A DNA stretch of 44,135 nt from Rhodospirillales bacterium (lineage in GTDB: Bacteria; Pseudomonadota; Alphaproteobacteria; Rhodospirillales; JASLQF01), in contig JASLQF010000012.1 in the NCBI GenBank assembly GCA_030744625.1, positions 1-44,135 of the forward strand. The letters run 5' to 3'. A program made the position numbers and the translations under genes. This document shows, in pieces, positions 1-14,452 of the stretch. The stretch's first letter is position 1. Every line of letters starts with the position of its first letter. The notes below the pieces were generated by a model. It did no database searches. It saw nothing but the letters and a program-made list of their open reading frames with translations, and was not told the DNA's origin.

Positions 1-260
1 ACGAACCGGTCCACGGCAGCGCGCCGGACATCACGGGCCAGGGACTGGCCAATCCCCTGGCCTCAGTTCTCAGCTTCGCCATGGCGCTCCGTTACTCTTT
101 CGACATGGACGAGGACGCGGCCCTGATCGAGGGCGCGGTGGAGGATGTGCTGGCGAGCGGGCTGCGCACCGCCGACATCATGCAGCCGGGCAAGACCCAA
201 GTCTCCACCTCGGCCATGGGCGAGGCGGTCACCGGGGCCCTCGACACGCTGGCGGCGTGA
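1..260 (+). CDS. leuB: 3-isopropylmalate dehydrogenase, C-terminal end (partial)
   Basis: This is the last 85 codons of LeuB, read from base 3 to a TGA at 258-260; the 5' part lies outside the window. The enzyme oxidatively decarboxylates 3-isopropylmalate in leucine synthesis, in the cytoplasm. The fragment opens with [10 protein letters not shown], the conserved C-terminal signature of the isopropylmalate/isocitrate dehydrogenase family that lines the NAD site, followed by the GLANPLA and GLRTADI segments typical of LeuB. The ending near DTLAA is at a normal place for the family. It points the same way as asd downstream, another amino-acid biosynthesis gene, with a small secreted-protein gene in between. 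Identity is firm despite truncation; isocitrate dehydrogenase is less likely because of the GLRTADI ending. Confidence 0.93.
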   Translation, partial: EPVHGSAPDITGQGLANPLASVLSFAMALRYSFDMDEDAALIEGAVEDVLASGLRTADIMQPGKTQVSTSAMGEAVTGALDTLAA

Positions 261-359
261 GCGGCGCCTCGACCGTCACCGCGCTTTTTCTTTGTTCCCC
301 AGGAAGCCGCCGTGCTAACCTTACCGGCGTTCGGAGCCACTTGACAGGGGAACCGGCTC

Positions 360-527
360 ATGAAAAAGATCATCGCGCTTGCCGCCGCGGGGCTGTTAGC
401 GCTCTCCACCGCGGCCTTCGCCGAAGGCGGGTGCGCCTGGGGCGCCAAGCAGACAGCCAGCACGCCGGTGCCGGTGGAGACGGCGCAGACGCCGGCGCCG
501 AAGCCCGAAACCAAGCCCGGCGGCTGA
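360..527 (+). CDS. small secreted protein with a CxWG motif, unknown function
   Basis: A 55-codon gene starting at an ATG at 360 with a purine-rich AGGGGA ribosome site just upstream. Residues 1-21 form a clear Sec signal peptide (MKK, then an Ala/Leu-rich core, then a STAAFA-type cleavage site). The mature part would be only about 34 residues: EGGCAWG, with a single cysteine, then a Thr/Pro/Ala-rich tail ending KPGG. The cysteine sits four residues after the likely cleavage site, so a classical lipobox is not obvious and the protein is more likely periplasmic than lipid-anchored. I recall small alphaproteobacterial proteins of this style but cannot name a family. It lies 99 bp after leuB and is followed by a strong hairpin, so it may be its own transcription unit. 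Confidence 0.72.
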   Translation: MKKIIALAAAGLLALSTAAFAEGGCAWGAKQTASTPVPVETAQTPAPKPETKPGG

Positions 528-540
528 GCGCCTCTTGGCG

Positions 541-569
541 CGCGAGGCCCCGGCGGCCCGGGCCTCGCG
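541..569 (+). terminator. strong hairpin after the small secreted-protein gene
   Basis: A perfect 10-bp GC stem, CGCGAGGCCC (541-550) with GGGCCTCGCG (560-569), closes a 9-nt loop 14 bp after the small gene's stop. There is no T-run behind it, so it would be an atypical terminator or an mRNA 3'-end stabiliser. It separates this gene from asd. Confidence 0.4.
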
Positions 570-712
570 GGGATTGTCGGGGCCGCCGCGACGGGAGCGC
601 GCCAAGGTAGCGCGTTGCCGGTTTGGCGCCGGGCCGGGGGGTCCGGCGTTCGTTGTTGGGAAGGCCCGCCCGAGAGGGTGGGCGTCGTTCATGGAAGCGG
701 GGGTATAGGATC

Positions 713-1744
713 GTGGGCTACAAGGTTGCGGTTGTCGGCGCTACCGGCAGCGTGGGGCGCGAGCTCCTGGCCATACTGGCGGAGCGCGAGTTTCCCGCCG
801 ACGAGGTCATCGCGCTCGCCTCCGAGCGCTCGCTCGGCGTCGAGGTGTCCTTCGGCGAGGAAGACGTGCTCAAGGTGCGAGACCTGGCCACGTTCGACTT
901 CGCCGGCACCGACATCGTGCTCTCTTCGCCGGGCGCCAAGGTCTCGGCAAGGCACACGCCGCGCGCCGCCGCCGCCGGTGCCGTGGTCATCGACAACACA
1001 TCCCACTTCCGCATGGACCTGGACGTGCCCCTGGTGGTGCCCGAGGTCAACGCCGCCGCCCTCGCCGGGTATGCCAAGCGCAACATCATCGCCAATCCCA
1101 ACTGCTCGACCATGCAGATGGTGGTAGCGCTGAAGCCTCTGCACGACCTGGCCCTCATCAAGCGCGTCGTGGTGGCCACCTACCAGTCCACCTCGGGCTC
1201 CGGCAAGGAAGCCATGGACGAGCTGTTCGAACAGACGCGCGGCATCTACACCAACGAGCCGTGGCACAAGCATCAGAACAAGTTCACCAAGCAGATCGCC
1301 TTCAATGTGATCCCCCACATCGATTCCTTCATGGACGACGGCGCCACCAGGGAGGAATGGAAGATGGTGGTGGAGACCAAGAAGATCCTCGATCCCGACA
1401 TCCAGGTCGTGGCCACCTGCGTGCGCGTGCCGGTTTTCGTCGGCCACGCCGAGGCGGTCAACGTGGAGTTCGCCAACCCCATCACCGAGGATGAGGCGCG
1501 CCAAGCGCTCAAGGCGGCGCCCGGGGTCACGGTGATCGACCACCGCGCCGACGAGGGTTACGTCACGCCCATCGAGTGCGCCGGCGAGGACCCGGTCTAC
1601 GTCAGCCGCATCCGCAAGGACCCCACCGTCAAGCACGGGATCAGCCTGTGGGTGGTGGCCGACAACCTGCGCAAGGGAGCGGCCCTCAACACCGTGCAGA
1701 TCGCCGAAGAGCTGATCGAATCCTACATCAGTAAGGCGGCCTGA
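713..1744 (+). CDS. asd: aspartate-semialdehyde dehydrogenase
   Basis: Asd reduces aspartyl phosphate to aspartate semialdehyde, the branch point to lysine/diaminopimelate, threonine and methionine. The 343-residue product has the N-terminal NADP-binding motif GATGSVG (residues 9-15), the catalytic cysteine in NPNCSTMQ (Cys131), the STSGSGKEAMDEL segment, and the VPVFVGHAEAV stretch with the active-site histidine, all in family order and at the usual length of about 340. I chose the GTG at 713, which gives the standard GYKVAVVGATG opening. The frame stays open upstream to about 623, but that part resembles no Asd. No good Shine-Dalgarno precedes the GTG, so the start could shift slightly. It ends 14 bp before the convergent response-regulator gene. 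Confidence 0.95.
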   Translation: MGYKVAVVGATGSVGRELLAILAEREFPADEVIALASERSLGVEVSFGEEDVLKVRDLATFDFAGTDIVLSSPGAKVSARHTPRAAAAGAVVIDNTSHFRMDLDVPLVVPEVNAAALAGYAKRNIIANPNCSTMQMVVALKPLHDLALIKRVVVATYQSTSGSGKEAMDELFEQTRGIYTNEPWHKHQNKFTKQIAFNVIPHIDSFMDDGATREEWKMVVETKKILDPDIQVVATCVRVPVFVGHAEAVNVEFANPITEDEARQALKAAPGVTVIDHRADEGYVTPIECAGEDPVYVSRIRKDPTVKHGISLWVVADNLRKGAALNTVQIAEELIESYISKAA

Positions 1745-1758
1745 GGGCGGCGCGCCGG

Positions 1759-2406
1759 TCAGGGCGGCGCCTCGTCGTCGCCATCGCCATCGCCCGCCTC
1801 GGCGTCCGCTTCGTCCCCGGCCGGGGCCGCTTCGACGTCGAGAAAGACCTCGTCGCCTTCATCGGCCGGGGCTTTCTCTTCTTGATCGCTGACGCGCCGG
1901 TCCTCGCCCTTGAACGGAACGTCCTTGCGGCGCCGGTCGGGCCCGAAATAGGTGTCGGTGGTAACGAAACGGCGGGGGTTTTCGACGACCCACTGGATGC
2001 GCGTGAAAAGCGAGGTGGCGGACAGGGGCTTGACCACGAACTCGTTGGCGCCGGCGTCGCGGGCGGCGAGCACTCGGCTCTCCTCGGAGTATCCCGATAC
2101 CATGATGATGGGCATGAGGCGGTTGGGGCTGTCTTCGGCGCTGCGGACGTTCTTGACGAATTGGATACCGTCCTCGGGCTCCATGACCCAATCGACGAGG
2201 GCGATGTCGGGTTTCACCTGGCGCGCCACCTCGTAGCCCTCTTGGCCGTCGGACGCCTCGAAGATTTCGCGCGCCCCCAGGGCCTTCAGCAACTGGCGGA
2301 CAAGGGAGCGCATGAAGGCGTTGTCGTCGACGACGAGAATCTTGATTTCCTCGAGATTTATCTCCGAGGCGTTCAATTGATCTGTCGTGGTTTCGGCCAC
2401 TTTCAA
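1759..2406 (-). CDS. single-receiver response regulator with acidic C-terminal tail
   Basis: The 215-residue protein has one CheY-like receiver domain (about residues 20-145): the acidic pocket in ILVVDDN, a phosphoacceptor Asp in ALVDWVMEPEDG, the switch Ser in IIMVSGYSE, and the conserved Lys in FVVKPLS. No DNA-binding or enzymatic output domain follows. Instead there is a FVTTDTYFGPDRRRKD-type segment seen in related alphaproteobacterial receivers, then about 45 residues rich in Asp, Glu, Ala and Pro. It probably works through protein-protein contacts in phosphorelay, motility or stress signalling. No kinase gene is adjacent, so its partner is unknown. It is transcribed alone, with about 100 bp separating it from the MFS gene upstream. 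Confidence 0.82.
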   Translation of the reverse strand: MKVAETTTDQLNASEINLEEIKILVVDDNAFMRSLVRQLLKALGAREIFEASDGQEGYEVARQVKPDIALVDWVMEPEDGIQFVKNVRSAEDSPNRLMPIIMVSGYSEESRVLAARDAGANEFVVKPLSATSLFTRIQWVVENPRRFVTTDTYFGPDRRRKDVPFKGEDRRVSDQEEKAPADEGDEVFLDVEAAPAGDEADAEAGDGDGDDEAPP

Positions 2407-2510
2407 GTCACCCGAGCGCTCGGTATCCGCCGCACTGGCGCACGGACGAACGCCCTATTTCTTCTGCCCCCCTTTATAATGCCTAAAGCGCCAAGATCGA
2501 GCCCCCAATT

Positions 2511-3704
2511 TCACCGGCGCGCCAACACCCTCAGCGCCAGCGGGCCGAACAGCCCGACCACCCCCATGGAGGCGAAGGCGAGCCCCCAGGAGAGCACCGT
2601 GCGCCCGCCGCCCGAGAGGTCGAGCACGACGCCGACGGCGAGCGGCCCGAGAGCCGCTCCGACGAAGCCGACCAGGGAGTGGATGGCCAGGGTGGCGCCG
2701 CGCCGCCCTTCCTCGGCGGCCTGTACCGCGCCCGTGGTCAGCGCCGCCGAATCGGCCTGGATGACGGCGTTGTAGAGCAGCACCAGCACCACCACCCAGG
2801 CGTAGGGCAGGGCGGCGGCAAAGCCAACGGCGCCGGCCATCGCCGCCGAGGCCAGCATGAACATCGAGATGACGCGGGGCCGATCGCCGCGCGCCGCCAC
2901 CTCGGCGCCGGCGATGCTCGCCGCCATCGCAACCAGGGCGCAGAGGCTGGCCACCGTCGTCGGCGCCGGCCCACCGGCGCCGGCCCCGAGCCCGAGGCTG
3001 AAGGCCAGGAAGACGACCAGCCACGAGCGCAGACCGAAGAGTTCCCAGGCGTGCACCCCGTAGCCCAGCACGTAGCCCATGGCCGGGCGGTTGGCGAGCA
3101 CCGGGCGGAAGTCGAGAAGCCGGGTCGCGGTCTCGGGCGGCGGTGGCGGCTTCACGGTGGGCAGCAGGGCGGCGAGGCCGGTGGCGGCGAGGGCGGCGGC
3201 GGACCCGGCCGCCACGGCGGGGCGCCAGCCGAATTCCGCCTCGATCCAACCGACGAGCAGGAAAGAGAGCGCCGTGCCCAGGCTGAAGGTGGCGGTGTAG
3301 AAGGCGACGGTGCGTGGCTGATGGGCGCCGTCGTAGCGGTCGACGAGGGCACGCAGCCCCGGCATATAGGTGCCGGCCAGCCCGACGCCGGAGAGGGCGC
3401 GGAACAGGAGCGCCGTCCACAGGCCCTCGGCGAACAGCGCGAATCCGGCTGCGGCTGCGAATATCGTCGCCGTGCCGGCGATGACGACGCGGCGCGCGTC
3501 GATGCGGTCGGTGAGGCTGACGAGCACGGCGACGGCGACGGTGTAGCCGCCGAAGTAGACACCGGCAATCCACCCGGCCTCGGTGTTGGTCAGGCCCCAC
3601 TCGCCGAAAAAGACGGGCAGCAGGGCCGCGAAGGCGAAAGTATCGATGAGCGCGAAGGCGAGGATCAGGCACAAGACCGTGCTGAGGACTACAGCCCGGC
3701 TCAT
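2511..3704 (-). CDS. major facilitator superfamily transporter
   Basis: A 397-residue inner-membrane protein with about twelve hydrophobic segments in two halves, joined by a cytoplasmic loop near residues 180-200 that contains a run of prolines (KPPPPPE). The loop between helices 2 and 3 carries SLTDRIDARRV, a variant of the MFS motif A. Size and layout suit an MFS exporter or uptake carrier, but nothing identifies the substrate. It starts 13 bp after the SpoIIAA-like gene and so appears to be the last gene of the TCA operon, where it may be read at low level. Link to dicarboxylate transport is tempting from context but is only a guess. Confidence 0.82.
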   Translation of the reverse strand: MSRAVVLSTVLCLILAFALIDTFAFAALLPVFFGEWGLTNTEAGWIAGVYFGGYTVAVAVLVSLTDRIDARRVVIAGTATIFAAAAGFALFAEGLWTALLFRALSGVGLAGTYMPGLRALVDRYDGAHQPRTVAFYTATFSLGTALSFLLVGWIEAEFGWRPAVAAGSAAALAATGLAALLPTVKPPPPPETATRLLDFRPVLANRPAMGYVLGYGVHAWELFGLRSWLVVFLAFSLGLGAGAGGPAPTTVASLCALVAMAASIAGAEVAARGDRPRVISMFMLASAAMAGAVGFAAALPYAWVVVLVLLYNAVIQADSAALTTGAVQAAEEGRRGATLAIHSLVGFVGAALGPLAVGVVLDLSGGGRTVLSWGLAFASMGVVGLFGPLALRVLARR

Positions 3705-3717
3705 GCCCGGGTCTCTT

Positions 3718-4074
3718 CTAGGCGGCGATCCATTCCCAGGCGGCGTCGCGCTCGGACAAGTCGAAGTAACGGACTTGCGCCGGCATCAAGCGATCCATGG
3801 CGCGCGCCGCCATTTCCTCCCAGGCGCGGTCGCCGACCAGGGCCAGGCGCTTGAAATCGCCCCAATGCTTGACGCCGAAGGCGAGGTCGTCCCAGGCGGC
3901 GCGCAGGTCCCATCCTTCGAAGCCCTCGAGGTCGACGAGCAGGCGCAGCGGTCCGAACTCGTCGATGATGGCCTCAAGACGCGGCATGAATTCCCGGTAA
4001 TCGGCGTCGCTCAGCCGGCCTGTCGCCTTGATGCCGATCACGTTTGCGGCGTTTTGCGCCAGAAGTTCGAACAT
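3718..4074 (-). CDS. SpoIIAA-like (STAS-related) protein
   Basis: The 118-residue product matches the SpoIIAA-like family (PF11964 type): an alternating strand/helix pattern beginning IGIKATGRLSDADYREFMPRLEAII, then RLLVDLEGFEGWDLRAAWDDLAFGVKHWGDFKRLALVGD, a KHWxxFxRxALVGD core typical of the family. Members are cytoplasmic or membrane-associated and often sit beside transporters; their biochemical role is not settled. It lacks the phosphorylatable Ser context of true anti-sigma-factor antagonists, so a sigma-regulatory role should not be assumed. It lies 22 bp after lpd and 13 bp before the MFS gene, so the three are likely co-transcribed. Confidence 0.8.
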   Translation of the reverse strand: MFELLAQNAANVIGIKATGRLSDADYREFMPRLEAIIDEFGPLRLLVDLEGFEGWDLRAAWDDLAFGVKHWGDFKRLALVGDRAWEEMAARAMDRLMPAQVRYFDLSERDAAWEWIAA

Positions 4075-4096
4075 GGCGTTTCCGCCGCCCGCCCGT

Positions 4097-5509
4097 CTAC
4101 ATGTGGATGGCGCGGCCCTCGACGTCGAGGGCCGCTTCCTTCACCGCCTCGCTCATGCCGGGGTGGCCGTGGCAGGTGCGCGCGATGTCCTCGGCGGAGG
4201 CGCCGAACTCCATGGCCAGCACCGCCTCCTGGATGAGGTCGCCGGCCAGGGCGCCGACGATGTGGACGCCGAGCACGCGGTCGGTCCTGGCGTCGGCCAG
4301 CACCTTGACGAAACCGTCGGCGTCGGCGTTGCAGCGCGCCCGGCTGTTGGCGGTGAAGGGGAACTTGCCGGCCTTGTAGTCGACGCCGGCCTCCTTGAGC
4401 TGTTCCTCGGTCTGGCCGACGGCGGCGGCCTCGGGCCACGTGTAGACAATGCCCGGGATCGACCCGTAATCGACGTGTCCGGCCTGGCCGGCCATGATCT
4501 CGACGCAGGCGATGCCCTCTTCCTCGGCCTTGTGGGCGAGCATGGCGCCGCCGATGACGTCGCCAATGGCGAAGACGCCGGCAACGTTGGTCTGGAAGTC
4601 CTCGTCCACCTTGACGAAGCCGCGCTCGTCCACCTCGACGCCGGCCTTGTCCAGTCCGAGGCTCGCCGTAAAGGGCCGGCGGCCGGTGGAGACCAGCACG
4701 ATCTCCGCCTTCAGGGTCTCCTTCTTGCCGCCGTCGACCGGCTCCACGGTGAGGCTGACGCCGGCCTTTCCCGCCTTGGCGCCGGTCACTTTGGTGGACA
4801 GCTTGAAGTCCAGGCCCTGCTTCTTGAGGATGCGCTGCATCTGCTTTGACACCTCGCCATCCATGCCCGGCAGGATGCGGTCGAGGAACTCGACCACGGT
4901 GACCCGGGCGCCCAGGCGTCGCCACACCGAGCCCATCTCGAGGCCGATGTAGCCGCCGCCGATGACCACCATGGTCTTCGGCACTTTGTTCAGGGCCAGG
5001 GCGCCGGTCGAGCTGACGATGCTCTTCTCGTCCACCTTGACGCCGGGGATGGGCGTCGATTCGGAGCCCGTGGCGATGAGGATGTTCTCGGTCTTGAGCT
5101 TTTCCTTCTTCTTGCCCTTGAGCGGCGTCACCGTGACCGTGTCGGCGGCGGTGACGACTCCGGTGCCTTGTATGTAGGCGACCTTGTTCTTCTTGAGCAG
5201 GAACTCGATGCCCTTGGTGAGGTCGTCGACCACCTGGTCCTTGCGCTTCAGCATGACGTCCAGGTCGAGGGACACCTTGCCCGTCTTCACCCCGTGGGCG
5301 GCCATGTGGCTGGCCGCCTCCTCGAAGTGGTGGGAGGATTGCAGGAGCGCCTTGGACGGGATGCACCCGACGTTGAGGCAGGTGCCGCCGAGCGAGCCGC
5401 GGTTCTCCACGCAGGCCACGTTCATTCCCAGCTGGGCGGCGCGGATGGCGGCCACGTAGCCGCCCGGGCCGCCGCCGATGACGACCAGATCGAAGGTGTT
5501 GTCAGGCAT
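4097..5509 (-). CDS. lpdA: dihydrolipoyl dehydrogenase (E3)
   Basis: E3 reoxidises dihydrolipoamide with NAD+ in the 2-oxoglutarate dehydrogenase complex, and possibly in other 2-oxoacid complexes. The 470-residue protein has the FAD-binding GGGPGGYVAA near residue 12, the redox disulfide in GGTCLNVGCIPSK (Cys44/Cys49), a second GGGYIGLEMG nucleotide-binding motif, the FAIGDV segment, and a C-terminal His449-x4-Glu454 pair in HGHPGMSE that forms the active-site base. Length is normal. It follows sucB by 34 bp, so it is the dedicated E3 of this operon. Confidence 0.97.
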   Translation of the reverse strand: MPDNTFDLVVIGGGPGGYVAAIRAAQLGMNVACVENRGSLGGTCLNVGCIPSKALLQSSHHFEEAASHMAAHGVKTGKVSLDLDVMLKRKDQVVDDLTKGIEFLLKKNKVAYIQGTGVVTAADTVTVTPLKGKKKEKLKTENILIATGSESTPIPGVKVDEKSIVSSTGALALNKVPKTMVVIGGGYIGLEMGSVWRRLGARVTVVEFLDRILPGMDGEVSKQMQRILKKQGLDFKLSTKVTGAKAGKAGVSLTVEPVDGGKKETLKAEIVLVSTGRRPFTASLGLDKAGVEVDERGFVKVDEDFQTNVAGVFAIGDVIGGAMLAHKAEEEGIACVEIMAGQAGHVDYGSIPGIVYTWPEAAAVGQTEEQLKEAGVDYKAGKFPFTANSRARCNADADGFVKVLADARTDRVLGVHIVGALAGDLIQEAVLAMEFGASAEDIARTCHGHPGMSEAVKEAALDVEGRAIHM

Positions 5510-5543
5510 TCGCTATCTCCTTGGGCCGCCGTATATGTCCCGC

Positions 5544-6842
5544 TCACGCATCCAGCATGATGCGGCTCGGGTCCTCGATGCACTCCTTGACGCGGACCAG
5601 GAAGGTGACCGCCTCGCGGCCGTCGACGACGCGGTGGTCGTACGACAGCGCCAGGTACATCATGGGCCGCGCCTCGATGGAGCCGTCGTCCATCACCATG
5701 GGGCGCTGCTGGATCTTGTGCATGCCGAGGATGCCCGACTGCGGCGCATTGAGGATGGGCGTCGAGTTGAGCGAACCGAAGATGCCGCCGTTGGTGATGG
5801 TGAAGGTGCCGCCCTGCATCTCGTCCAGGGTCAGCTTGCCGTCGCGGGCGCGGCGCCCGAAGTCGCCGATCGCCGCCTCGATCTCGGCGAAGCCGAGGCT
5901 GTCGGCGTCGCGCAGGACGGGTACCACCAGACCCTGCGGCGTGCCCACGGCGACGCCGATGTCGTAATGGTTCTTGTAGATGATGTCGTCGCCGTCGATC
6001 TCGGCGTTGACCGCCGGAATCTCGCCGAGGGCCACGACGCAGGCCTTGACGAAGAACGACATGAAGCCGAGGCGCACGCCGTGCTTCTTCTCGAAGGTCT
6101 CGCGGTATTGCTGGCGTGCCGCCATCACGGCGCCCATGTCGGCCTCGTTGAAGGTGGTCAGCATGGCCGCCGTTTCCTGGGCCATCTTCAATCGGGCGGC
6201 GATGGCGCGGCGCAGGCGGGTCATGGGCACGCGTTCCTCGTGCGGGCCGGTCGGGCGCGCCGGATATTGGGCCGCCGCCTGGGCGGGTGCCGCGGGTGCC
6301 GCGGGTGCCGTCGGTGCCGCCGCCGGGGCCGAGGCAGAGGCGGCGCCGGTCTCGATGAAGGCCAGCACGTCGGCCTTGACCAGACGACCGCCCTTGCCGG
6401 TGGCGGGGATGACGGCGGCATCGAGGTTGTGCTCGGCGACCAGCTTGCGCACGGCGGGTGACAGCGCTGCCGCCGCCGGGGCCGGGGCTGCAGGCGCCGG
6501 TGCGGGAGCGGGCGCCGGGGCGGGCTCGGGAGCGGCGGCGGGCGCAGGTTTGGCGGCGGGTTCGGGTTCCGTGGCGGGTGCCGGCTTGGCGGCGGGGGCG
6601 CCTTCGCCCTCGGCGATGACGCCAAGCAGCGCGCCTACCTCTACCTCGCTGCCCTCGGGCGCGGCGATCTCGGTGAGGGTGCCGGCGGTCGGGGCATTGA
6701 CCTCGAGTGTCACCTTGTCGGTTTCCAGCTCGATAAGCGGCTCGTCCGCCGCCACGGCATCGCCGACCGCCTTGAACCACTTGGCGACCGTCGCTTCGGT
6801 AACCGATTCACCAAGGGTGGGTACTTTTATTTCAGTCGCCAT
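5544..6842 (-). CDS. sucB: dihydrolipoyl succinyltransferase (E2 of 2-oxoglutarate dehydrogenase)
   Basis: E2 transfers the succinyl group to CoA and forms the core of the complex. Domains are in the standard order across 432 residues: an N-terminal lipoyl domain with the lipoylated lysine in ETDKVTLEV (Lys43), a long Ala/Pro hinge, a peripheral-subunit-binding domain (about residues 135-170, [16 protein letters not shown] with [10 protein letters not shown]), a second Ala/Pro linker, and the catalytic acyltransferase domain ending with SYDHRVVDG (His403, Asp407). One lipoyl domain is usual for SucB, and the VKWF/ALETDKV-style sequence favours SucB over pyruvate E2. The linkers are strongly GC-rich and repetitive. 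It lies 37 bp after sucA. Confidence 0.96.
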   Translation of the reverse strand: MATEIKVPTLGESVTEATVAKWFKAVGDAVAADEPLIELETDKVTLEVNAPTAGTLTEIAAPEGSEVEVGALLGVIAEGEGAPAAKPAPATEPEPAAKPAPAAAPEPAPAPAPAPAPAAPAPAAAALSPAVRKLVAEHNLDAAVIPATGKGGRLVKADVLAFIETGAASASAPAAAPTAPAAPAAPAQAAAQYPARPTGPHEERVPMTRLRRAIAARLKMAQETAAMLTTFNEADMGAVMAARQQYRETFEKKHGVRLGFMSFFVKACVVALGEIPAVNAEIDGDDIIYKNHYDIGVAVGTPQGLVVPVLRDADSLGFAEIEAAIGDFGRRARDGKLTLDEMQGGTFTITNGGIFGSLNSTPILNAPQSGILGMHKIQQRPMVMDDGSIEARPMMYLALSYDHRVVDGREAVTFLVRVKECIEDPSRIMLDA

Positions 6843-6879
6843 GATTCCCTCTATTCAAAGTGCCGCGATCCGGCGCCGG

Positions 6880-9831
<2,952 letters not shown>

Positions 9832-9843
9832 CTTATGCGTTCC

Positions 9844-9866
9844 GGGCGCGGTTGTTGGCCGCGCCC
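9844..9866 (-). other. intercistronic hairpin just before sucA
   Basis: An 8-bp perfect stem, GGGCGCGG at 9844-9851 with CCGCGCCC at 9859-9866, lies in the 54-bp gap between sucD and sucA, 12 nt from the sucA start codon. It has no T-run on the minus strand, so it is more likely an mRNA-processing or translation-tuning element than a terminator. Confidence 0.4.
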
Positions 9867-9885
9867 TTCCTCGTCAGGCCGTCCT

Positions 9886-11930
<2,045 letters not shown>

Positions 11931-11999
11931 CTTTTCGCCCCCCGCTTCAATGGTCTGGGCATTTCAGTGGTCCGGGCATTCGGTGCGCCGCCGCGCCGC

Positions 12000-13192
<1,193 letters not shown>

Positions 13193-13286
13193 GGATAACG
13201 ACCCCGCCGCCGGCCCGCCGCAATCCCGCTAAATAGCGGTTTTCCAATAGAATTTTGGTATCCGGGCGGGCCATTACAACCCTTGA

Positions 13287-14438
13287 TCAGCGAATGTGCT
13301 CGGTCGCCATGTAGGTCTCGGATTGCATCTCGTTGAGGCGCGAGACCGTACGCCCGAATTCGAACGCCCCGGTGCCTTCGGCGTATATCTCCTCGGGCGC
13401 GGCGTCGGCCGAGCAGATCAGGTTCACCTTGTGCTCGTAGAGGGCGTCGATGAGGATGACGAAGCGCTTGGCCTCGTTGTGGTGGTTGGGCCCGAGCCTG
13501 GGAATGCCGGAAAGCACCAGGGTGTGGAAACGCTTGGCGACGGCCAGATAGTCGGCGGCGCCCAGCGGCTGGCCGCACAGGTCTGCGAAGTCGGCGAAGG
13601 CCACCCCCTCGGCGGCCCGGGGAATATGGACCTCGCGGCCGGCGATGGTGAGCCGCTTGGGCGCCGGGCTGGCGCCGAGGATGAGGCGCGCGAAGTATTT
13701 TTCCAATTCGGCGCCGCTCTCCGGCCCCGCCGGCACGCGATAGGTATCGATCAGGCGCATGGCGGCCAGCCGGTGGTCGGCGTCGCCATCAAGCTCGAGG
13801 ACATCGAGCTTTTGCTCGATAAGCTCGATAAAGGGCAGGAAGCGATCGCGCTGCAGACCACCCTTGTAGAGGTCCTGCGGCGGGCGGTTCGACGTGGTCA
13901 CGACGACGACACCGGCATCGAACAGCGCCTCGAACAGCCGCCCCAGGATCATGGCGTCGGCGATGTCGGAGACGTGGAACTCGTCGAAGGACAGCAGCCG
14001 CGCCTTGTCGGTGATGACGCGGGCCAGGGCGACCAGGGGGTCGGCGGACTCGGGGGCCTTGCCCGCCTTCACCGCCCGACGGAAGTTGTAGATGCGCTCG
14101 TGCACCTCGAGCATGAAGGCGTGGAAGTGGACGTGCTTGCGTTCCTCGACCGGCGCCCGCGCGAAGAAGAGGTCCATGAGCATGGACTTGCCGCGCCCGA
14201 CGCCGCCGTAAATGTAGAGGCCACGAGGCGGTTGCGTGCGCCCGGCAACCAGCCCGAGGCGCGCCATCCATCCCTTCTTGCCGGCGTGGGGCGCGTAGTC
14301 GGCGAGTTCCGTGTGCAGGTCCTGCAGCTTGCCGACGGCGCGTTCCTGCGCCGCGTCGGGCCGGATCTCGCCGCCCTCGAGCAACGCCTGGTAAGCGTCG
14401 AGGGGTCCGCCGGCGAGAGGAGAGCGGGATGTCGTCAT
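13287..14438 (-). CDS. zapE: cell division AAA ATPase ZapE (AFG1 family)
   Basis: ZapE/AFG1 is a cytoplasmic P-loop ATPase; in E. coli it acts at the constricting Z ring, and in mitochondria the homologue handles inner-membrane respiratory proteins. The 383-residue protein has the N-terminal DAYQALLEGGEIRPDAAQ region, Walker A GGVGRGKSM (about residues 78-86), KHVHFHAFMLEVH, Walker B LLSFDEFHVSDIADAMIL, and the sensor-like VVTTSNRPPQDLYKGGLQR, all diagnostic of this family. I chose the ATG at 14438, giving MTTSRSPLAGG; the frame remains open upstream but overlaps the SDR. It is the last gene of a three-gene unit and sits next to mdh/suc/sdh. Confidence 0.95.
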   Translation of the reverse strand: MTTSRSPLAGGPLDAYQALLEGGEIRPDAAQERAVGKLQDLHTELADYAPHAGKKGWMARLGLVAGRTQPPRGLYIYGGVGRGKSMLMDLFFARAPVEERKHVHFHAFMLEVHERIYNFRRAVKAGKAPESADPLVALARVITDKARLLSFDEFHVSDIADAMILGRLFEALFDAGVVVVTTSNRPPQDLYKGGLQRDRFLPFIELIEQKLDVLELDGDADHRLAAMRLIDTYRVPAGPESGAELEKYFARLILGASPAPKRLTIAGREVHIPRAAEGVAFADFADLCGQPLGAADYLAVAKRFHTLVLSGIPRLGPNHHNEAKRFVILIDALYEHKVNLICSADAAPEEIYAEGTGAFEFGRTVSRLNEMQSETYMATEHIR

Positions 14439-14452
14439 GGGCAATCCACTTG

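Noticed and set aside
2475-2480. Perfect TATAAT on the + strand between the response regulator and MFS genes
   Set aside because: No -35 hexamer at a suitable distance and no + strand gene downstream.
13226-13243. CCGCTAAATAGCGG hairpin followed by TTTT as a terminator
   Set aside because: The T-run is on the + strand, but both flanking genes (zapE and mdh) are on the minus strand, so it does not end any known transcript.
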